From Aralia elata (Eukaryota; Streptophyta; Magnoliopsida; Apiales; Araliaceae): DNA of 64,000 nucleotides. Shown here one piece after another: positions 58,965 to 64,000 of this stretch. Numbering within the stretch: position 1 is the stretch's first letter; each line of letters starts with the position of its first letter. The notes beneath the pieces are model-generated. The model was not told the DNA's origin and made no database searches. It worked only from the letters and a program-made list of their open reading frames with translations. The stretch spans positions 17,231,206 to 17,295,205 of the forward strand of contig CM068388.1 in NCBI GenBank assembly GCA_034770075.1, in the 5' to 3' direction. A program made the position numbers and the translations under genes.

Positions 58965-61900
58965 TGCAATGACCAAGAATTTTAAACCTTGTTATCGATT
59001 GATTTAATATATGAAATTCATTTTTATTTAATTTTACGGGCTTAATTAGATCTATGAAGGTATAATTATTGAATTGTGTGATCTAATAATTTTCTAGCAT
59101 TAAAGGGAGTGACTACTAGTTTGAATAAATCAGTGATTTAACCTTAAGAATTGGGTGGCAAGAAAATTTGGGAAAATTAAATAAATATTTTAAGCAATTA
59201 ATTAATTAAGTTGGTTATTGAATTTAAATATCAAAAAGTATAGTGTTATTAATAAATTGGCCCATTTCTTTTTATTCCTGGTTGGACCCAATTCCCTTTC
59301 CATTTCCTATTGGGCCGCTTCTCCAATTCTTTCAGCCGGCCCAACTCCATTGGGTGAGCCCATTCCTTTTCTTTTCCTGCCGGGTCGACCCATTCCTAAT
59401 GAATTGGGCAGTCAGTAAATTAATTGGGGAATAAACCGAGTAAAAGGAATTTGAAACCCTCAAATCAAACAACCGAGAAGAAGAAGTAGGGGTCGCTAGG
59501 GTTATCAATCAGACCGGACGGAGCGAGAGACGGGAGGAAGGGTCACCAGGCGTGCGCTGGCGATAGCATGAAGCGGCCGGTCATGTGGATTGGGGAACGA
59601 GCCTACCGACCGAGCGGCCATCAAACGGACCAAAGGGTTTAAGCGTGCGGCGACGTGACCGGTGGAAACGCACGGCTCGAGGGCTGCCGACCAAGCTTAG
59701 CTGGGCTCGGATAAGACCGACGCGGACAACTGAAACCCTCACTCCCTCTATCCGATGGTCACCTGTTCGATCAATTGGGGTATTAACCGACGAATTGGGC
59801 AAACGTTGCCCTATAAATTGAAACCCACCCAACCCTAAACCGAGTTGCAGAACTGGTGAGTCCAAATTAGAGAGTAAGTCACAAATAGAAGATGGAGCAG
59901 GGGAACTAGTCGTGAATGTCCACCGGCTTCGTTACTTATTTTAGGAGAAGAAGAAGGACAGCGATCAGGAGCTCTAGGTATAACAGTGAGCTGTTGGGCT
60001 TGTTTATTTTTCATTTTTCCTTTCCTTATGTGCTTGGTTTGTGTTATACACTGTATTGGATTGTTTTGTGTTGTTTCTTGTATTGGGTTTGTGTTAAACT
60101 CCGGTGTTAGAGAACCATAAGGTTCGACAGCATGGTCTTGTATATTGAATAGGCCAGCACTGATTTTTTGTATGCTCACAAGGTGTTTGATGCAATGTCT
60201 ATAAGAATATGATGGTAAAAAATTTTGTTCTTCTTATTGTGAATGAGTAGCAATCTGGTAGCTTGAATAACATGTCGGAAATCAGCTATATCATATATTC
60301 ATGTGTTGTTGGTTGCGACAAGATTTTAAGGGAATAAATTTTGTTGCACATTAGGGTGTTATGCCAAAATTGAGAAACAAGCCTTGACTGTGTGTGGCTT
60401 GAAAGCCTTGAAAGTGTTAGTGTATGCACCCTGATGCAGAAACTTAGCATAAGGATTAGTATGGCCAATAGTAAGGGTGACTTAGTTACCCCAATAAGCT
60501 ATAAATTGCCTCAATTATTTTCCAAATTTGTTGTCAAATTCATTGGTTTATTCAAATAAAAATAACTAACAAGTGGAGTTAAATTGTTTGTTATACAACT
60601 ATTGTCTAACAATAATCAAATGACTATTATTGGCTTAATTGTTGGTTATTATTTCAACTAATAATACACTAATAAAATAGTTATTTATTATTAACCATTA
60701 AATAATAAATAAAGATAATAAATATTTAATTATTATTTAATTAATATTAAATAATAATTAACTATGAATACAGTTAATAAAATAAGTATTTATTATTTAT
60801 CAATAAATGATAAATAAAGGTAATAAATATTTAATATTTAGGTATGAATAAAGTTAAATAATAATTTTTTATTATTATAAATATTTAATTATTATTTAAT
60901 ATTAATTAAATAATAATTAGGTATGAATAAATTTAATAAAATAAGTATTTATTATTTAACAAATAAAGAAGATAAATATTTAATTATTATAATTAAGTAG
61001 GAGTAAGGTAAATAAATTGACTATTTATTATTTACCATTAAATAATGAATAAAGATGATAATTACTTAATTATTATTGAATTATTATCAAATAATAATTA
61101 AGTATGAGCAAGATTTATAAATTAATTATTTATCATTGGACCTTAATAAATAAAGATAATGGTAACTTAATTATTATTAAATAATAATTAAGTATGGGTA
61201 GAGTTAATACATTGATTATTTCATTAATGTTAAATAAGGACTAATGGGTCATAATTACTTAATTACCCTTAAAGGTGAATAGTATCTAAGTGCAAATAAA
61301 ACGAAATAAGTAATCAATTATTATTTAGTTACTATTAAACCATAATGTACTAATAAATTTATTTTTATAAGGATTACTATCCAATAATTAGAGACAAGTA
61401 AGGTTTTTAATTTGAATATCCAAATAATAAATGAGCATAATTAGTTGTTTGAAATAATAACTAAAGGTCATTAATTAATTTCTGTTTAGCTAATGTTAAA
61501 TAAAAATTAAATGTGGTTAGTAACAATGAAGTAATGTAATGTAATGTATTGAACAATTATAAGTAATTGTTAGAAAATGTTTATCACTTAAGAGAAACAT
61601 TGTTAGTAAATAATTTCTCCGTCTACCGATTAATTAAGTATCCTATGGGATTGAGACTGATCTATTGACTTATATGCTATATGAATTGTTTATCTGCTAA
61701 ATAAATAGCATAAGTGAGTGCATCGATATACTGCTATACAATGCTAATGGATAAATCGACTTTATCAAATGATAGGTCATCCAATGTCAATTAGTTAAAG
61801 CTAAAATTTATTGTAGCTGAGCAAATAGGTAAGTTCCCTAACTTCGTTCTTTCTGTATACTTAATGCAAGTTTTCTTAAACCCTACTCAATTTATATTCG

Positions 61901-62833
61901 AGCAGGCTACTATTGTATCGTAGCATGAAATTTTATTTCCAGAAATGCTTAAGTGGTTTAAATCAATTTACAATTAATCCACATCGATGTTATTGGCATT
62001 CACACTCGGTGCATTTGAATTCGTACAGTCTTGTATTCGTACATTTATTAAAGTTCGGTAATTCACGAACTATTTAAGAGTGAGTCTGTACCCTTGTTCG
62101 GTCAGGCAAGTATGTGAGAATTTATAAAGGCTATCCGAACCAATCGATAGTAAGGATTCTTAGACTGAATGAACATCCCTTTTATTATAGGGGAGTACCC
62201 CAGGTACCGTATATAAGGTACAAACAACAGAGTTAAATGTTATGCATACACATCGTGTACGCAAGGCTGATCCCCTCAAGTACTTATTCTGTAGCCAGTA
62301 ACCAAAGGGTCAACCAGCTATTGACTCCTTTGGAAGTTATTGTTCAAAGTCTACTTGACTATCAGATTTCTTAAAAGCAATTATTGTTCTTGCTTCCGAT
62401 ATTCATATTGTTGAATTCTTTTTCTACATTCCATTCATCATGATATATCCGTTATGGCTGTATTTTAAACTTACTGAGCAGACTAGTTGCTCACCCTTGC
62501 TATATCATGACTTTCATTGCAGCTAAACCCGAGACATCAGGAAAGGGCAAGGGTAAAGAAAAGATGAAGTGATAGGCTTCTCGTAGCTGACTTTAGTTTA
62601 TGTTTAGCTTAGTTGCTATTACTGTAACTTAAACCCTGATTACTATTTAGGGTATGTTTTGTGTTATGTAATTAAAGTTATTGTATCTTGGGACTAGTAA
62701 CACCTTTCTAATGAACAACATATGTTTATTATGTTCCGCATTTTAGCCAATGTATGTTGTTGGAGGTGAATGTTGTATTGGATCGTGATGACCGAATCCG
62801 GGTAGTTGGAGACCCGAATTTGGGGGCGTCACA
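58965..62833 (+). mobile_element. 3.87-kb TG...CA insertion in repeat F, solo-LTR-like
   Basis: It starts TGCAATGACC and ends GGGGGCGTCACA. Flanking ATCGA and ATCGT are an imperfect 5-bp TSD, and repeat F resumes at 62834. A TATA-like CCTATAAATTGAAACC lies near 59811, a donor-like CTCTAG/GTATAAC near 59977, and an acceptor-like TTTCATTGCAG near 62521 followed by a short frame ending GKGKGKEKMK and a stop. No retroviral domains. It could be a solo LTR or a non-autonomous element whose transcript is spliced. Weak frames at 59581-59865 are not supported. Confidence 0.6.
60600..61250. repeat. AT-rich tandem-like repeats
   Basis: Phrases AATAATTAAGTATGAATAAA and ATTATTTACCATTAAATAAT with variants recur about six times at 100-130-bp spacing inside the 3.87-kb insertion. 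No coding potential. Confidence 0.6.
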
Positions 62834-63025
62834 ATCGTACCAATCAACAATTCCTGGTTATAATCATGCCAATCAACAGTTCCTCTTTGCACCCAAACCT
62901 AAAAAAACTTTCCCAACGTGTCTCTGTCACACACGCTAAAGACACTCAACAATCATATTGTCTTTGCACCCAGGCTAAAGTCAGTCAATTGTAACACCAA
63001 TGGTCATAATCATACCAATCAATAA
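62834..63025 (-). repeat. Dispersed repeat F, copy 3 (second part)
   Basis: Continues copy 3 after the insertion with ACCAATCAACAATTCCTGGT and further TTTGCACCCAGGC repeats, until the copia LTR begins at 63026. Confidence 0.65.
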
Positions 63026-64000
63026 TGTTAGGTATCACAAGGTTTAAATTTGATGTTGTGATACTAATGCATATGGGCATCAGTAATTGTATTGTAAAAG
63101 TCCTTAATGAAATTCATATGTACAGGGACTTAGAATAGAAAAGATCAAATATGTTAGGATGATCTAAGCTATTGAGATTCTATCTGATCGAAACATATTT
63201 GTAATAATAAGTGTTGTAAAGTCCTTTATTGAAGGTGATGTACAAAGGACCTAGAATAGAAGAGATCAAACTTGTTAGGTTAATCTTATATGCTAAAATA
63301 GACTGATCGTAGAGCACTGCACAAACATTCGATGAAGGATCGTAGAGCCAACTTCGTAGAGTCAAAGTAAGCCATCATAGAGTTTGCAAGACAAACGTAG
63401 AGTGAAGCTCGGCAGAACGTAGAGTTCTCTCGGCAGGACGTAGAGCTCTCTCGGTAGGAAGTAGAGCTCTCTCGGCAGATCATAGAGCTCTCTCGGCAGA
63501 ACGTAGAGCACTCTCGGTAGGACGTAGAGCTCTCTTGGCAAATCGTAGAGTTCTCTCGACAGAACATAGAGCACTCTCGACAGGACGTAGAGCTCTCTCG
63601 GCAGATCGTAGAGTTCTCTCGACAGAACGTAGAGTTCTCTCGGTGGAACGTAGAGCACTCTCAACAGGATGTAGAGCTCTCTCGGAATATCATAGAGTTC
63701 TCTCGGCAGAACGTAGAACACTCTCGACAGGACGTAAAGTTATCTCGGCATCACAATACTAACTCTCAGGATCGTAGAGTAGTCTCTGTCAGTGTTTTCA
63801 ACGACTAAATCAGCACTTCTAAAGAAGGACATAAAGGCAAATCATTGATATTATCTCAGAGTGGTCAAAGTGAAATATGAAGACCACAGTGAACGTCTGC
63901 AAGCATCAAGCCGTATCTAAAAGATTGTAGAGCAGTTTAGACAAACAACTCTACAATCACACTGATGACACCACGACTAGTAAGATCGTAGAGTCAACAC
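63026..64000 (+). repeat. LTR of the left-edge copia family, partial at right edge
   Basis: Starts TGTTAGGTATCACAAGG. Its first part and its 63900-64000 part align with the reverse complement of 414-2050. It carries an internal duplication of about 80 bp (63089-63171 and 63211-63290, with AGTCCTT...GACTTAGAATAGAA), the 21-bp array, and scattered extra copies of ATCGTAGAG. It runs off the window. Confidence 0.78.
63411..63746. repeat. 21-bp minisatellite, 16 units without a gap
   Basis: Sixteen consecutive 21-bp units around CGTAGAGCTCTCTCGGCAG. Variants alternate in threes (AGATC, then AGAAC with GCACTCTC, then AGGAC), suggesting a 63-bp higher-order unit. Each unit contains the palindrome AGAGCTCT or a close variant. 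Open frames here on both strands are period artefacts. Confidence 0.9.

Noticed and set aside
59218..59865. Frames of 63-94 codons in the 3.87-kb insertion
   Set aside because: Located in a GC-richer promoter or leader-like region; overlapping frames on both strands, no domain.
63411..63746. Possible CRISPR-like array
   Set aside because: The 21-bp units are contiguous with no spacers, and this is plant LTR DNA.
1..64000. tRNA or rRNA genes
   Set aside because: Apart from the short primer-binding sites, no cloverleaf-like or rRNA-like sequence was recognised on either strand.

Overview
This is repeat-dominated, AT-rich plant nuclear DNA. Plant LTR retrotransposons of both superfamilies are present, with primer-binding sites matching plant initiator-Met tRNA, together with hAT and MITE insertions with clear target-site duplications. 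The only candidate host genes are short secreted cysteine-rich peptide genes. There are no prokaryotic features. I cannot name the species; an angiosperm, probably a eudicot, is an inference.

The core is a four-unit tandem array (about 11444-53708). Once nested insertions are subtracted, every unit is about 4.05-4.09 kb. Each unit holds, left to right: the end of an old LTR-type insertion (G), a dead Ty3/gypsy gag remnant, a dead Ty1/copia RNase H remnant, a minus-strand gene for a 121-residue secreted eight-cysteine peptide, and that gene's upstream region with a TATA box. The genes are intact in units 2, 3 and 4 (24750-25115, 28773-29138, 52793-53158). The unit 1 copy (20643-21017) carries nine extra bases, all homopolymer expansions. 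Units 1 and 4 have been enlarged by insertions; units 2 and 3 serve as empty-site references and give exact junctions.

Unit 1 contains a complete but dead Ty3/gypsy element (14253-19690, 523-bp LTRs, TSD CTTAG), probably of the centromeric (CRM) chromovirus type, and a 582-bp hAT element (11869-12450). Unit 4 contains two related Ty1/copia elements in opposite orientation: E (32179-42644, minus, decayed) and C (43232-52705, plus, young, perfect TSD GTTTT, one reading frame with two stops). E's left LTR, the right-hand flank and the first 1.06 kb of C's 5' LTR have been copied to the left side of E, an event later than C's insertion.

Left of the array (1-11443) are a copia element running off the edge with a 1.64-kb LTR (414-2050, minus), two diverged copies of a non-coding LTR-like repeat (F, 2051-6003), a block X (6004-6897) that recurs right of the array, the 5' end of the gypsy gag remnant, and the left half of insertion G with smaller transposons in it. 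Right of the array (53709-64000) are block X' (with an 867-bp hAT insertion), a relic of the peptide-gene upstream region, a Stowaway-like MITE, another copy of F split by a 3.87-kb TG...CA insertion with imperfect TSD, and an LTR of the left-edge copia family in the opposite orientation. That LTR carries sixteen consecutive 21-bp repeats.

The most interesting object is the locally amplified peptide gene family carried in retrotransposon debris. Next come the conversion or duplication tract at element E, and four spaced dyad motifs kept in the leaders of both copia elements.
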